Below, piece after piece: positions 1-10,552 of a stretch of 64,000 nt of DNA (the stretch's first letter is position 1; every line of letters begins with the position of its first letter). Source of the stretch: Apricaphanius iberus (Eukaryota > Chordata > Actinopteri > Cyprinodontiformes > Aphaniidae); contig JAPXFQ010001786.1 in assembly GCA_028564705.1 (NCBI GenBank), positions 682,001 to 746,000 of the forward strand, written 5' to 3'. Under the pieces are notes generated by a model. It saw only the letters and a program-made list of their open reading frames with translations, did no database searches and was not told where the DNA came from. Made by a program: the position numbers and the translations under genes.

Positions 1-194
1 CATTATATTAACAGATTAAAGAGCTGAAAAAAGTGCAGGAGACACAGGGCACCAACACAAAAGGGGGACATGTCCCACAGGTACCTTGGATCTGTTATTC
101 TTATGTTCAGTAGAGCAGATGTCCTAATGATCCACAGGATGGATTGTTTATTTAAAAATCATACACCACCTAACCTTACCGTATTGCTATCACA

Positions 195-557
195 ATGTGG
201 GCTCAGGCCATGTCCCTGCGCTCCCGACTGCAGACAAATAAAATAATTAAATGTGGCTTACTGAATAAAAGATCTCTCTCCTCAAAGACCTTATTAATAA
301 ATGACTTGATTTGTGATAATCAAATTGATTTGTTTCATTTTATGGGAACCTGGCTACAACAGAAGGATTATTTCAGTATGAATGATTCAAATCCTTCCAA
401 ATATTTAAGCTTTCACATTCCTAGAAGTACAGAGCAAGGAGGAGGAGCTACAACCATTTTGCATTCAGATTTACTAATTAATCCACGATCAATTAATGGC
501 TACAGTTCCTTTGAACATCTAATCCTTAGTTTTCCTGCTCCTGTAGGGGAATATTAA
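195..557 (+). mobile_element. L2-like LINE fragment: start of the ORF2 endonuclease
   Basis: A 120-codon open stretch reads as the beginning of an apurinic-type (APE) endonuclease of an L2-clade LINE. Early residues carry the family signature of 'N-x-RSLSSK', then 'LLINDLICDNQIDLF' and a degenerate 'TWLQQ' (usually 'TETWLQ'), then 'RSTEQGGGA'. In intact elements this domain nicks target DNA for reverse transcription. The frame stops after about 110 residues and no RT follows on this strand, so it is a dead 5' fragment. A short segment before residue 15 looks unrelated, so the true start is probably lost. The clade is inferred from motif resemblance only. Confidence 0.7.
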
Positions 558-1087
558 ATGGGGGAATAAGAAAAAAAATGAGTCTCAGGAAAAAATGTAA
601 GGAAAAATACAAGACTTACATCAAATGAAAAAGCACATTTAAAAGCAAGTGCAAATATACAATAAAAAATAAAGTTCCCGCAATTTTAAGTACAAAATGG
701 CCATGTGTATCAAATAAAACTAAAAACTGGTCCAGAAACAAACTGCAGTTGATGAGCAAAACCGACATCTAGTTATGACCAAGTGTATTAATGTAGGCAA
801 TAGTTGGAACATTTAATAGCTCTGATATTCTTATAACTGCAGTCATAAATATTGGCATAAATATTGTAATTCAAACCACAGATTTGGTTGAATGTATTTT
901 TATTAATTCTAATTTTCTAATAAAAAGGTGCACATAAACTTTGTTTTTTTAAGTTGGCCTATCAATCTATGGGGAGGCGGGAACAGGTGGGTTTAGGTGT
1001 AGATATTTGCGCGGTCGAGCGGGACACCTACTAATATTTAATAGTTCTTCACTTAAAGTTCTTATCTTTATGCTAACCCAATAATGC
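558..1087. other. AT-rich interval, no feature recognised
   Basis: AT-rich sequence with short homopolymer runs. I see no reading frame, repeat structure or RNA gene here that I can support. Confidence 0.5.
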
Positions 1088-2365
1088 TCAATCATCTGCA
1101 TATAAAAATAGTTGACATGAACGTACAGACTTAAGGTCATTTATGTACATTATATAAGAAAGAAAGGTGGGCCCAAGATACTCCCTTGAGGGACCCCACA
1201 GTCTATGCATTGTGGTTGAGAAATTTTTCCCCCAATATCCCTCACCTGCTCCCTGTCCTTCAGATAAGAACTCACCCATCTGACTGGTAATTCATTGAAG
1301 CCTATGGCTTTTAATTTCTGAACTAAGATGCCATGCTCAACAGTATCAAAGGCCTTCTGTAGGTCTTGCATGACCATACCACATAAATTACCTTTATCTA
1401 CCTCCCTCTTGATGTAGTCGGTTAGATACAGTAAACAAGTGTCGGTGGAATGTGATATACGAAAGCCAGACTGAAATTCATAGAGTAAATTGTGTGATAC
1501 CAAATACTTATCAATCTGTTCAAAAATGATCTTTTCAATTATTTTTGACAGACTTCACAGAATAGAAACAGGTCTATAATTTCCATGGTTTAATTTACTC
1601 CCTTTCTTATAAAGTGGAATCATTCTGGCAAGCTTGAGATCCTTCAGGAAGTGTGCTTGCACTATAGACAGGTTTATGATATGGGTGATACATGGGGTGA
1701 TAACCTCAGCAGCATCTCTTAAGAATCTAAATGGAATATTGTCATAGCCAGTGGCTTTAGAGATATTAAATTTTTTTAGCTTCTCCAGTACAACTGCCTC
1801 TGACACCTTTTTAAAGGAGAAGCCATCTCCTTTTACCTCTTGCTGAGAATAATAGTCAAGGATGTGACTTTCACCATACTGCACTGACTGGTCCGGAAGT
1901 TTTTCCACCAGTTTACTAGCAAGTGATGAGGAGTATTTGTTAAAAACTATCTACCACTGTCCCCTTTTCTCATGTAACATTATTCCCCAGATCAAGAGTT
2001 ATGTTACTGGTTTATGTTTTCACCCTGTTACTACTGTAGCCAAGCTGCTTGAGGGACTTCCATAGTTTACTTGCATAGTTTTTATATTCCACAATTTTAT
2101 CACTAAAGTAAGCCTTTTTAGCATTCACTAGTAATCTGCTCACTTCATTTCTTAACCTTTCATACTCTGCCCAGTTCTGATCATCCGTATTTCTCTTAAA
2201 TGTGTCATACTTCTTTTTTCTCCTCTTAATTGCCTCAAGATTATCATTATTTATCCATGGTTCTGTCCTCTGTTTGATTCTTGCTACTTGAAATGGGGCT
2301 AATTTGTCCACAACTTCTAAAAACAAACATTTGAAAGAGCACCATGCTTTTATCCACATCCATAC
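1088..2365 (-). mobile_element. CR1/Rex1-like LINE fragment with reverse transcriptase
   Basis: Reading the minus strand from 2365 leftwards there are three consecutive pieces of one LINE ORF2 separated by frameshifts. The first (2359-2012) is the linker after the endonuclease, with 'RTEPWIN' and 'AKKAYFSDKI'. The second (1908-1555) is the N-terminal RT region with 'SKATGYDNIPFRFLRDAA' and 'MIPLYKKGS...NYRPVSIL'. The third (1503-1090) is the RT palm, with 'DLQKAFDTVEHGIL', 'GVPQGSILGPP' and finally the catalytic 'YADD' next to 1090. The sequence ends immediately after YADD, so the thumb, C-terminus and 3' UTR are missing. That is the reverse of ordinary 5' truncation. Frameshifts make it non-functional. 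Confidence 0.85.
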
Positions 2366-3092
2366 ATTGCAACACTGAATGAAGTGCAGCGGTGTCAGGC
2401 TTTCTGACAGTCACACTGCAGCTGCAGGGAGAGAACGCAGGTGTCGGTGATGATGACGGCGCTGCAAATATGATGATGATTTGGTGAGTGGGTAGATATT
2501 CTGAGTTCTCTTGCTGTCTGCATGCTGTAAGAAACTTAGTTATGAACTTTGTTTTAAGTTGGATACTAGGCGGACATTCGTTTCATTAAAGCGGACACTC
2601 CCTACAATGTTTCACCCAGAAATGAATAAAAGTTAATAAAACAGCTGCTTCGCCACTCGCTCCTGAAGGTGGTCGGTTTGGTTTTCAATAAATCTCCATA
2701 CATCCCAGAAAATACCTGTGAAATCTACCAACAAAGTAACCCCAAAATATTAATGAAATGTTGCTTGACACCCGATGAAACTTGTTACATCAAGGTTTCT
2801 TATTAATATGTTACTGTAAAGTAAGAGAGGGAGTGGGGCCGTCCACACTTTTTTTGTCCATTGTAGGGATCGCTCACCTTGTGTTTTCAGCTTTGGGAAT
2901 GGAAAAACGCATGTAAAAAACACAACTCCTCCAGACAATCTCTCGGGATATCTAGTGTCCGATTTACAAACGCAGTGGGTGCAGCGCTTCACCATCTGGC
3001 TTGGAGTAAATCTTTGTCAGACCTGCTCACATACAGTAGTTAACGGTTGCTGTGATTGAAAAATGGCCGTTCAGGGGGCGGGGCAGGCGAAA
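2366..3092. other. No gene recognised
   Basis: Mixed-composition DNA. One 81-codon minus-strand frame (2995-2750) shows no family motif and is probably a chance frame. No repeat boundaries seen. Confidence 0.45.
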
Positions 3093-3133
3093 GGTCAATT
3101 GATACTATATAAATAAACTGAATTGAATTTAAC
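3093..3133 (+). repeat. Possible 3'-tail scrap of the GAATT-tailed LINE family
   Basis: The motif 'CTATATAAATAAACTGAATT' followed by 'GAATTT' matches the 3' terminus of the LINE 3'-UTR family seen at 21627-21905, 52020-52345 and 55225-55312. Only about 40 bases match, so this could be a severely 5'-truncated insertion or chance. Confidence 0.35.
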
Positions 3134-4976
3134 TAAATTATACCTGGTTTTGTTGTAATTTCCCGGGTTTACAGTTTTATAATATTTTTATAGTAAAATA
3201 AAAGTAAAAAAAATGTTAACCAGATATACTCCATTATTTTAGCCACCCACACATAGTTGCCCACCAGAAACATCTAATACTCAGTCTCATGATTAAAGTA
3301 CTACGATAGACTGAACTCTCTGTGAACGTCCAACCTTAACTGACAGGAAAACACCCCCCTGAGATCAGTTACAGAGCCAACATGTATCTGTCAAAGGGTC
3401 TAATTGCTGGGCCCCACACACACTTTTAGATATATGCACATATGTTAGCTTTCATTGCTTTTAGTTGGCCCAAGAAATCATCAACTGTAAGACTAGTACC
3501 GTTTTGGGACTCCCAATAAGTGGGAGCAGCCGTCTCCTGCAGAGGTGTAGCTATGGTACCAGGCTGTATTGCTCTGTGATCAGAACCTGCTGGATTGGAT
3601 TTAATATCTGGATATTAAACAGGGTCAGAATTTACTATTGCAACAGGTCCAATGAACCCACGGTGTGGGGCTTGCACACAGGCTTCAGTTTCACAAAAAT
3701 ATTTTACCTCTCACATTGTGGTAAAATTGTTTTTATTGTTATCATGGTTTCAGCTTACAGTAAATGCCAGTAATAATTACTTTGGTAGATGCATCAATGG
3801 TGATTTATTGCATATCAGTTATTCAGTTTGTTTATTCAGAGTGCTTTCTTAGCCATAGTGATAGGTTTTATAGAGCAACAATTACTGTATGTGGGTGCTG
3901 AAAAAATATCTCCCATTCCTTCTGTATATTTATTTTAAAGTTTAATCTCACTCTAATGTGACAATATTGATGCAGTCTGTCTAAACTATAGCAGACTGAC
4001 TAAAGCATGCACAATATTGCTGAGGGGCAAAACGGATTAATTGAAGAGAGAAAAGACAATGAAGAGTGCACATCTGAGAGGGGATTAGATGTATGAGCAC
4101 TAGCCGAAGTCGGAGTAGCACTGGCGGAACGGCCCAGCTCCTGCAGGTTCAACAAACTCACCCCATGTCGACATCAGTAGTTAAGCCAGGAATGACCTGG
4201 CAACATGGACTCCAGATAACATTCAAAAAAGTGTAAACACCAAAAACGATAGTCCCAGGTGGAATCCTCTCGAGTGTTGGATGGAGCCGCTTGAAGCTTG
4301 TCCCTGTCTACCATGATGACGCTGACGTTACCAGATCCTCCAGAGGGTTGTCCAAACTTGTCTGGGTTAGTAAATTAAAATAATGTATGCTAAAAATAAG
4401 GTGCAGGTTGCAAAAAAACTGTACTTCCCCTTTAAGCCTTCATATAAAATCAATCTATAATACAAGATAAAATGCAAGTAAATAGTAATAGCATAAAGCT
4501 TAATAAGACTTCTTAATATGAAACAAAATGCGGGATCTTATCAAATTGCTAAAAACAAAATTTGTCCAATGTACATGAATGTAAAGTTTCTCCTTTTTAG
4601 AAACTACTTCACTTATAAAATAATTTATTCCAGTCATTTTCCGTTCTGTTCACACAAAACAGTACAAACGAATTTCTATACAAAGCCACAGTTTACTCTT
4701 CTGGATGCTCAAAGAGTTATTAAGCTAGAAGTTCTAAGATAAACAAAAATACAAATCTCAGTCTGTAAAGGAGCCTTACCATGCAAGCAAAACCCGAAAA
4801 AAATCATAGAATTGTCAAAATTAACAATATTCAGTTTCTTATGACTGATTACATCGATGTAATCTGACAGGTTTCCTATCCAGGATTGTAATTGGTTGAT
4901 TGTGTGATTTAACTTGTGCAACAGAATACAAATATCGAGATATTTGTAAAACATATGGAAAGAATACACACTGAAT
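3134..4976. other. Long interval without a recognisable gene
   Basis: AT-rich intergenic sequence. A somewhat GC-richer patch at about 4046-4370 has no open frame. Frames of 60-100 codons at 3465-3852, 4518-4742 and 4969-4709 lack any motif I recognise and have the composition of surrounding DNA. Confidence 0.45.
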
Positions 4977-5398
4977 TGTCAGAACTACACAGAGACTCAA
5001 TTAGTACTGTGGATCTTTTATTTAAATCGGTAGGGTAGCTTTCAGTCGCAGAACCTGGGGAAGGCTGAAGCAGGATGCAGAACCAACTTGAATGATGGAG
5101 GGGCTGATGGGACGATCTAGGAAGCTCTTTGACCAGCGAGGAGGAACGTTCCTAGAGGAGTTCAGGATCAGCAGGCTAGATGACTGAACAAGGCTGAGGT
5201 GAGTGAGAGCTGCTTAAACCATGGGCTTTAGCCAATGACTGAAGAGTAGCACAGGTGGAGGTGAGTGAAATAGATGATCTCCTGACATGAAATCATGAGA
5301 TCAGCATATATCTGCAAATTTGCATCGGAGCACAATAATAAGGAAAATAATACATAAATAAACTAAAAGAAACGGAATGAGTACTGAGCTTTGTGACA
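4977..5398 (-). mobile_element. Candidate solo LTR (reverse orientation)
   Basis: The segment opens with TGTCAGAACTAC and closes with GCTTTGTGACA, so read on the minus strand it begins TGTCACA and ends TTCTGACA, the TG...CA ends of a long terminal repeat. Near the minus-strand 3' end is an AATAAA (the plus strand reads TTTATTTAAA at about 5016), as expected for the R-region polyadenylation signal. No primer-binding site or internal gene adjoins it and the 5-bp flanks do not match, so a clean target duplication is not visible. Could be a solo LTR of a Ty3-like element. Confidence 0.45.
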
Positions 5399-5503
5399 TT
5401 CCTGTAGCAATGTTTTAAATTAATGATTTAATGAGTCTTACAATAATGCCTTGTTCTCACAAAATTGAATGAGTTAGCGGAATATATCGTTAAATTCTTT
5501 ATT

Positions 5504-5520
5504 TCACAGAAAATACTCTT
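5504..5520. repeat. Left target-site duplication of the 5.5-6.1 kb L1/Tx1 insertion
   Basis: TCACAGAAAATACTCTT here matches 6110-6126 (TCACAGAAAACACTCTT) at 16 of 17 positions, flanking the LINE 3' end exactly. Confidence 0.85.
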
Positions 5521-6109
5521 TTTTTAAACTTTATTTATTGATTTTTCTAAGGAAACATGTCATACAGATAAAGCAAAAATGACTTGCATAATTAAAAAGG
5601 CACCCTAACTAGACACATAAAGAGAGAGAAAAAATAACAATAATAAAAAATAAATAAAAAGATTAAATAAACTAGAAAAAATGGGGGATTATGTGTTAGA
5701 TAAATCTATAAAATGATGCCAGACATGGTGGAACATGTGCTCCTGACCTTTTAATGTGAGTCTAATTTTTTCTACTTGAAGGTACTTCAGAACATCGTTT
5801 ATTAAGAGTGCACAAGAAGGAGCAGTTTAGTAGGATTAGCCTGCGAGCTAAAAGATACACAAACAAGACTGATGACTTTTCTGCTATGCACACAGTTATC
5901 TCAGGATCTACCTCTCCCAACACAACAGTCCACGGTTTCAGCTGTATAGGTTTATTTATAGCTTTGGATAGAATTTTACTTATATTAATCCAATATTTTG
6001 ATAATTTAGGGCATTTACAAAACATATGTCCCAGTGTTGCAGGGGATTGTCCACATAATGGATCAAGATCAGGGTATATTCTGTGCAATTTCTCTCACAG
6101 AAATTTCAA
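5521..6109 (-). mobile_element. L1/Tx1-like LINE, 5'-truncated 3' end
   Basis: On the minus strand from 6109 the sequence encodes the last about 95 residues of an L1/Tx1 ORF2. It shows the C-terminal cysteine/histidine cluster 'HRIYPDLDPLCG...LGHMFCKCPKLSKYW' followed by 'LLARRLILLN', a pattern at the end of Tx1-like polyproteins. A short 3' UTR (about 5521-5765) follows and ends in a run of A. Coding remains open for about 108 codons, so the insertion is not ancient. The element is bounded by a 17-bp target duplication, the normal outcome of target-primed reverse transcription with 5' truncation. Confidence 0.85.
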
Positions 6110-6126
6110 TCACAGAAAACACTCTT
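6110..6126. repeat. Right target-site duplication of the L1/Tx1 insertion
   Basis: Second copy of the 17-bp flank described at 5504-5520, with one mismatch. Confidence 0.85.
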
Positions 6127-6929
6127 GCATAGTTGGCATCAGTATTACCTTATATGAGTTAGAATCCTGTACTTGGGTCGTTCCGCATGGAGTTTGCATA
6201 TGCATGGGTGGGTTCCCTCCTAGCAAGGCAAGGCAATTTTATTCATATAGCTCACTTTCAACACAAGGCAATTCAAGGTGCTTTACATGATTACAAATAT
6301 GGGAAAATTAAAACATACAGTCACTAAGAGAAAGCATAAATTATAATTTATAAAAGAAACAATTAAGACAACATTTAGCATTTGATTAAATACAATTTAG
6401 GATAAAAACATTTAATAATAGTATTGGCAATTATAGTATCAGTTACTCATAAGCAAGTTTAAATAGGTACATTTTTATTTTAGATTTTAAAGAGTTCAGT
6501 GTCTCTGCAGTTTTGAATTCGTCTGGTAGTTTGTTCCAGATATGGCAAGCATATAAACTGAAAGCTGCTTCCCCATGCTTGGTTCTGGTTCTAGGGATGA
6601 TCAGTAGACTAGAGCTAGAGGACCTGAGTGATCTGGATGGTTTGGATTACGATAGCAGATCTCTAATTTACTCTGGTGCTAACCCATTTAGGGATTTATA
6701 GACCACTTTGCAGTGGTCTATAGAAGCACTTTGAAGTCTCTTCTCTGAGCTACATGGAGCCAGTGTAAGGACTTTAGAACTCGGGTGATGTGTTCTACTT
6801 CCCTGGTTTTAGAAAAACATGAGCAGCAGTGTTCTGGATCAGCTGCAACAGTCTGATTGATTTTTTAGGCAGACCTGTGAAGATATCGTTACAGTAATTG
6901 TTTGTTGTGATAATCTGGTTTAATGGGAG

Positions 6930-7662
6930 CATGTACTGTAAATGTTAAATAACAGGGGACCTATGATGGAACCCTGGGGGACCCCGCACGTGATTTCTGG
7001 GTTTTGTGATGAGAATTGGTTAATCAATACAAAGAAGTTCCTGTTCTTGTGCTAGGATTTGAACCAGTCAAGTGCTGTACCAGAGAGTCTGACCCAGCTC
7101 TCAAGACTTTCCAGGAATATATCATGATCAACAGTGTCAAACGCTGTACTGAGGTCTAATAGTACCAGTACTGAGGTTTTACCACAGTCAGTATTTTTAC
7201 GGAAGCAGACTGATAAAGAACAAAGCAGTTGTTCAGTGTTAGGAACCTGTTTAACTGTTGTAACACAGCTTTTTCAATATTTTTTTTTAGAAATTGGTCT
7301 GTAGTTTTGCATTAATGTGCAGTCCAGGTTCTTCTTTTTTAGTATTGCCTTGATAACTGATGTTTTTAGAGCTTGTGGGAAAAAATCTGATAGGGGGGAT
7401 GAGTTATTTTAATCAGATCCGCCCTGAAGACTGTGAGAACTTTTTAAAGAAAACTTCTTGGTAAGATACCCAAGCAGCAGGTGGCAGAGCATAGTTTCTC
7501 AATAATTTCATTAAGGGTCGATTGGTTTATTGTTTGGAAATCGTTCATTTTCTCCGCATGGTTGTTAACTGGGCTAAATTTTGGTATTGGGGTTGAAACT
7601 GGTGTACTGATTGACTTTCTGATGTTCAAAGATCTTTTCAGTAAAGAAGCTGGCAAATTCAT
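6930..7662 (-). pseudogene. Broken RT region of L2-like copy 1
   Basis: The minus strand from 7662 gives 'NIRKSISTPVSTPIPKF', 'VNNHAEKMNDFQTINQST' and 'LCSATCCLGILPRSFL', which correspond to residues encoded at 56685-56869 in copy 2. Downstream, the RT fingers and palm are recognisable only by short blocks such as the reversed 'YQSVCFRKNTDCGKTSVLVLL' area and 'CGVPQGS', with frame changes between them. The catalytic YADD block is absent because of a deletion that joins 'GPLLF' to the C-terminal domain. No functional polymerase can come from this copy. Confidence 0.7.
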
Positions 7663-7717
7663 TGCAGGCCCTGGTGGAGCTTAGTTCGGGGGCTACTGTC
7701 ACAGGAGGGGTAGTTAA

Positions 7718-8872
7718 CCCTCCAGGTGCCGGGGTTTTTTCTATAAAATATTCAATTTTGATATGACTAGTTCAAAATGTCGTAGCTTTAATATGGTTAT
7801 AGATAAAGGTACACTGTAAATTAGAAAAATCTTCAGTATTATCCAAAGTTTGTGACACGAGCAAAATCACACATCTAATTTGCATATTATGACATCATCA
7901 GGCGTTGCCAGTATTGGATTACATGACTTAATTTTTTTTTGCTTTTTTGCATTGTTTAAAACTTTTATTTAATCAATAATTATTTTTTTTAAATTTAGAT
8001 TTTTCTATATATGTATTTTCTACATCTATATGTTTCATTTTTTTGGCTTTTTTTCAAAAAGAGGTGGACATATCTGTTTATGTCCTTTCTTATGTGGCTC
8101 CGTTACTCTATTCACTATATAAAATCAACAGAAAGAAAATATTGGCCACATCATTTTACAGATCCGTCCCAAAAATAACTAACAGGCTCATCAAATTATC
8201 TGAGCCAAAATCATCATCATCATCATCTTCACTTGCAGCGGGACAGAGAACTTTACTGCTGTTTACTCGCTTATAAGCAGTCTTTTTTCTCGGCTGTTTT
8301 CGATCGCATCTGCTATTATTTCCACAGATTTTTACATCCCTCCCACCTCGGTCACAATTAGCGCTGTGATGACCACCTTGCTACCCGAAAACATACCTTT
8401 CTCTCACCGGGAGAACGTGATGCAGAGCTGGAATGTTGCTGCTTTTGGAGCGCCATGGCGAAACGAGACTGGCTGTTGCTGCGAGACATTTTAGTTTCAC
8501 TTTCTCCCGGGACAACTGAACAGATCAGAGGTAAATATTTCTCTTCAGAATCTGAATAAGCCAACCCTTCCCGGCGGGGAACTCCGACATCTCAGCCTCA
8601 TAAGTTTTATCTTTCTAAAACTCGCGTTCTCTATACTGTGACTGCAGCAGCTGTACCCCGCGTCCCCCGCTCCCGGTGCTGACATAAAGGCCGATTTACT
8701 CCAAAAGTTTCCATGGTAACACACCCAAAAAGGTGTCCAAGATGAAAGGTACACATGTCCGCCTTCTCCTGGTGTAAAGCAGTAATGAAATTAGTGGCCC
8801 TATCTCCAACTGTGGCTCGTTAAAGTCAGCAATGTTGCTTGTCGCAATATTGCGACTTTGGCGCCTAGAGGG
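7718..8872. mobile_element. piggyBac-like transposon, non-autonomous (1155 bp), in TTAA target
   Basis: TTAA at 7714-7717 and TTAA at 8873-8876 flank a segment starting CCCTCCAGGTGCC and ending GGCGCCTAGAGGG. The ends are inverted repeats matching at 11 of 13 positions and beginning with CCC, as in piggyBac elements, which integrate at and duplicate TTAA. A 16-bp palindrome (GTCGCAATATTGCGAC, 8841-8856) lies just inside the right end. Copy 2 of the host LINE carries the uninterrupted sequence with a single TTAA at the matching place. Internal frames of 60-80 codons do not show a DDE transposase that I can recognise, so it is probably a deletion derivative or MITE. Confidence 0.85.
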
Positions 8873-9498
8873 TTAATGTCTCCACTGTAGCAAATAGTGT
8901 AATCTCAGAGACGAATGATTCCCTTGCGTCCGTTAAGACATTTTTTTCAGTCTCTTTATATATCTCATAATGAACCTGGAGGCGAGTTTTACGACATTTT
9001 CTCTTGGCGTGTCAACACTCCCTTTTTTCATTACATACAATTGGATTGCTTCACCACAGAGTCTTCTTTTTACTCATGATAGTTTTAACCTTAAATGGCA
9101 CAATCTTATCCATCATGTCTGAGATTTTGGATAATTTTGTTTACTGATCGTCTGTTGGTGGATGTTGGGGATTTGGATAAGGTTGGAGTTTACATCAGTT
9201 TAAAGTTTTCAACTGAGTTTTCTTTGAGAAAATGTTTTTTTTTAACAGTGGTCTTACTGTAATTAGAAATTTTAGCTAAGATTGTGCTTTCAAATGAGAT
9301 GCAGAAATGGTCAGATAATGTAATTATTAACTGGTCATAGTTTATACAAATTGCACAGCAAAGGTCGTTAAAGTCATTAAAAAGTTTGTTTTAGGTTTTG
9401 GTGGTCTATATTGGTTTAGAAATAGGACTTTGGCTCATTTGTCTCAGCACCCAGGTATTCAAAAGACTTGAATCCACGTAGTGATACCTTTTTCAGAT

Positions 9499-10062
9499 TT
9501 AGAGAGTTACTGTTGATTGCAGCCAGGCCTCCCCAACTTCTGTCTTTCTGCTCTCACTTAGAAAGTAATGATCTACTGGACAAGGGTGTATTAGTACTGT
9601 TTGTTTTGTATTCTCACATAGCCAAATTTCAGAAAGAAACAGAGCATGTATATCTTGTGTAATGATGAAATCATTGATTGAGAGAGACTTCCCTGATAGA
9701 GATCTAATGTTTACTGTAACAACTTTAATATTTCTTTCAGCGATTACTTTTAAATGCTGTACTGTTTGGTAATTTGTAACTTTAGTGTGTAAGGATCTAT
9801 TGTTTATAATTACCATACTTTCAGATTGACCAGACACATCTTCTTTGTGGGTCGCGAGTCTGGTGACAATGTCGATATCAGACACAGTGAGGTGTATGGG
9901 GGCACTACATTGTTTATAACAAGTGGCTGGGCGTGGTTCAATTCTTGGCATTAAAAGCAGAATTCCCTTCACCTGAGTCTGAAGGGCATCAGAGAAGGAA
10001 TTAAATGTCGAGACATTCGAGAATGATGAGGATGAAGGCGTGTTGAATCTGCTTTGCTCCAC
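9499..10062 (-). pseudogene. L2-like copy 1: ORF1 tail, linker and ORF2 endonuclease start
   Basis: A 187-codon open frame. Its first part ('TPSSSSFSNVSTFNSF', 'SDALQTQVKGILLLMP') matches the sequence upstream of the endonuclease in copy 2 at about 55130-55215. From about residue 105 it becomes the APE endonuclease N-terminus: 'VVTVNIRSLSGKSLSINDF', 'HALFLSEIWL', 'DHYFLSESRK'. The E of 'SEIWL' corresponds to the catalytic glutamate in 'TETWL'. The frame breaks before the rest of the endonuclease. The openness across the ORF1/ORF2 junction is incidental. Confidence 0.75.
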
Positions 10063-10084
10063 AGAAGATTTTAAAGTTGGTGAT

Positions 10085-10520
10085 ACATTTTATTGAGCAT
10101 TCAGCATAGACAGACTTCAGAGACTTATGAAATAAGTGTATTCTGCTAAACAGTTCATCCGTGTGACATGCAGTGATCGGGCCGGAAACGAACAGCTGTG
10201 ACTTGAGGTTGCTCAGGTTTTGTAGTAAGTTCAGAAAATCTTGATTAAGAATTTCAGATTGTCTAAGGAAAATATCAGCAGTCCCAGCATGAATAATCAG
10301 CTAGCCCTCGATTTTCCTCAATGATTGATGGAATTCTCTCAGAGATTTCTTTCATTGTCATCTGTGAGCAATCAATCACATCAGTGTTGTTGCACAAGTG
10401 TTTAATACCTTTAATCGATCCATTGTGAATAACATCCACTCTCCCTCTGGGCTTTTTCTTTATCTTTTCCGTGTGGCATGGTTTATTTTCAGCAACTGGT
10501 GGTCTTTCTTAGCTAGGATG
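10085..10520 (-). pseudogene. L2-like copy 1 ORF1: SGNH-esterase-type remnant
   Basis: Read on the minus strand, short in-frame blocks give 'HAGTADIFLRQSEILNQDF', 'NLSNLKSQLFVSGPI' and 'IHLFHKSLKSVYAECS', ending near 'NFKIFCGAK'. These are the middle and C-terminal blocks of the ORF1 esterase known in L2/CR1 LINEs (family: SGNH hydrolase-like ORF1p). The same blocks occur in copy 2 (54560-54810), and the C-terminal part, ending 'DGLHLNRKG', occurs at 11470-11560. The reading frame is broken by stops upstream of these blocks. Confidence 0.65.
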
Positions 10521-10552
10521 TGGTGAGCTGAGAGGTGTAAATCTGTTTTAAG

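Larger units (their letters stand above)
6219..10550 (-). mobile_element. L2/Maui-like LINE, copy 1 (reverse), split by a piggyBac-like insert
   Basis: Read leftwards from about 10550 this element contains ORF1 remnants (10520-10085), the ORF2 endonuclease start (about 9750-9600) and post-endonuclease/pre-RT sequence (8877 region and 7662-7444). RT remnants with 'DTVDHDIFLE...' and 'CGVPQGS' logic follow at about 7200-6960, then the C-terminal 'RSLRSSSSRLLIIPRTRTKH' region (6680-6550) and a 3' end made of repeated CCTTG units at 6219-6240. The YADD segment is deleted between about 6900 and 6960. Positions 7718-8872 are a separate transposon. Copy 2 at 54505-58490 aligns along its length and supplies the layout. 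Many stops are present, so it is inactive. The clade is inferred from the tandem-repeat tail and ORF1 type. Confidence 0.85.

Noticed and set aside
4977..5398. Pair of LTRs with 52757-53069 bounding a 47-kb provirus
   Set aside because: The two LTR-like units differ in length and sequence and the distance is far too large.
8043..8754. Small frames (60-77 codons) inside the piggyBac-like element as possible transposase parts
   Set aside because: No DDD core or zinc-finger residues could be recognised. Serine runs come from a CAT repeat.
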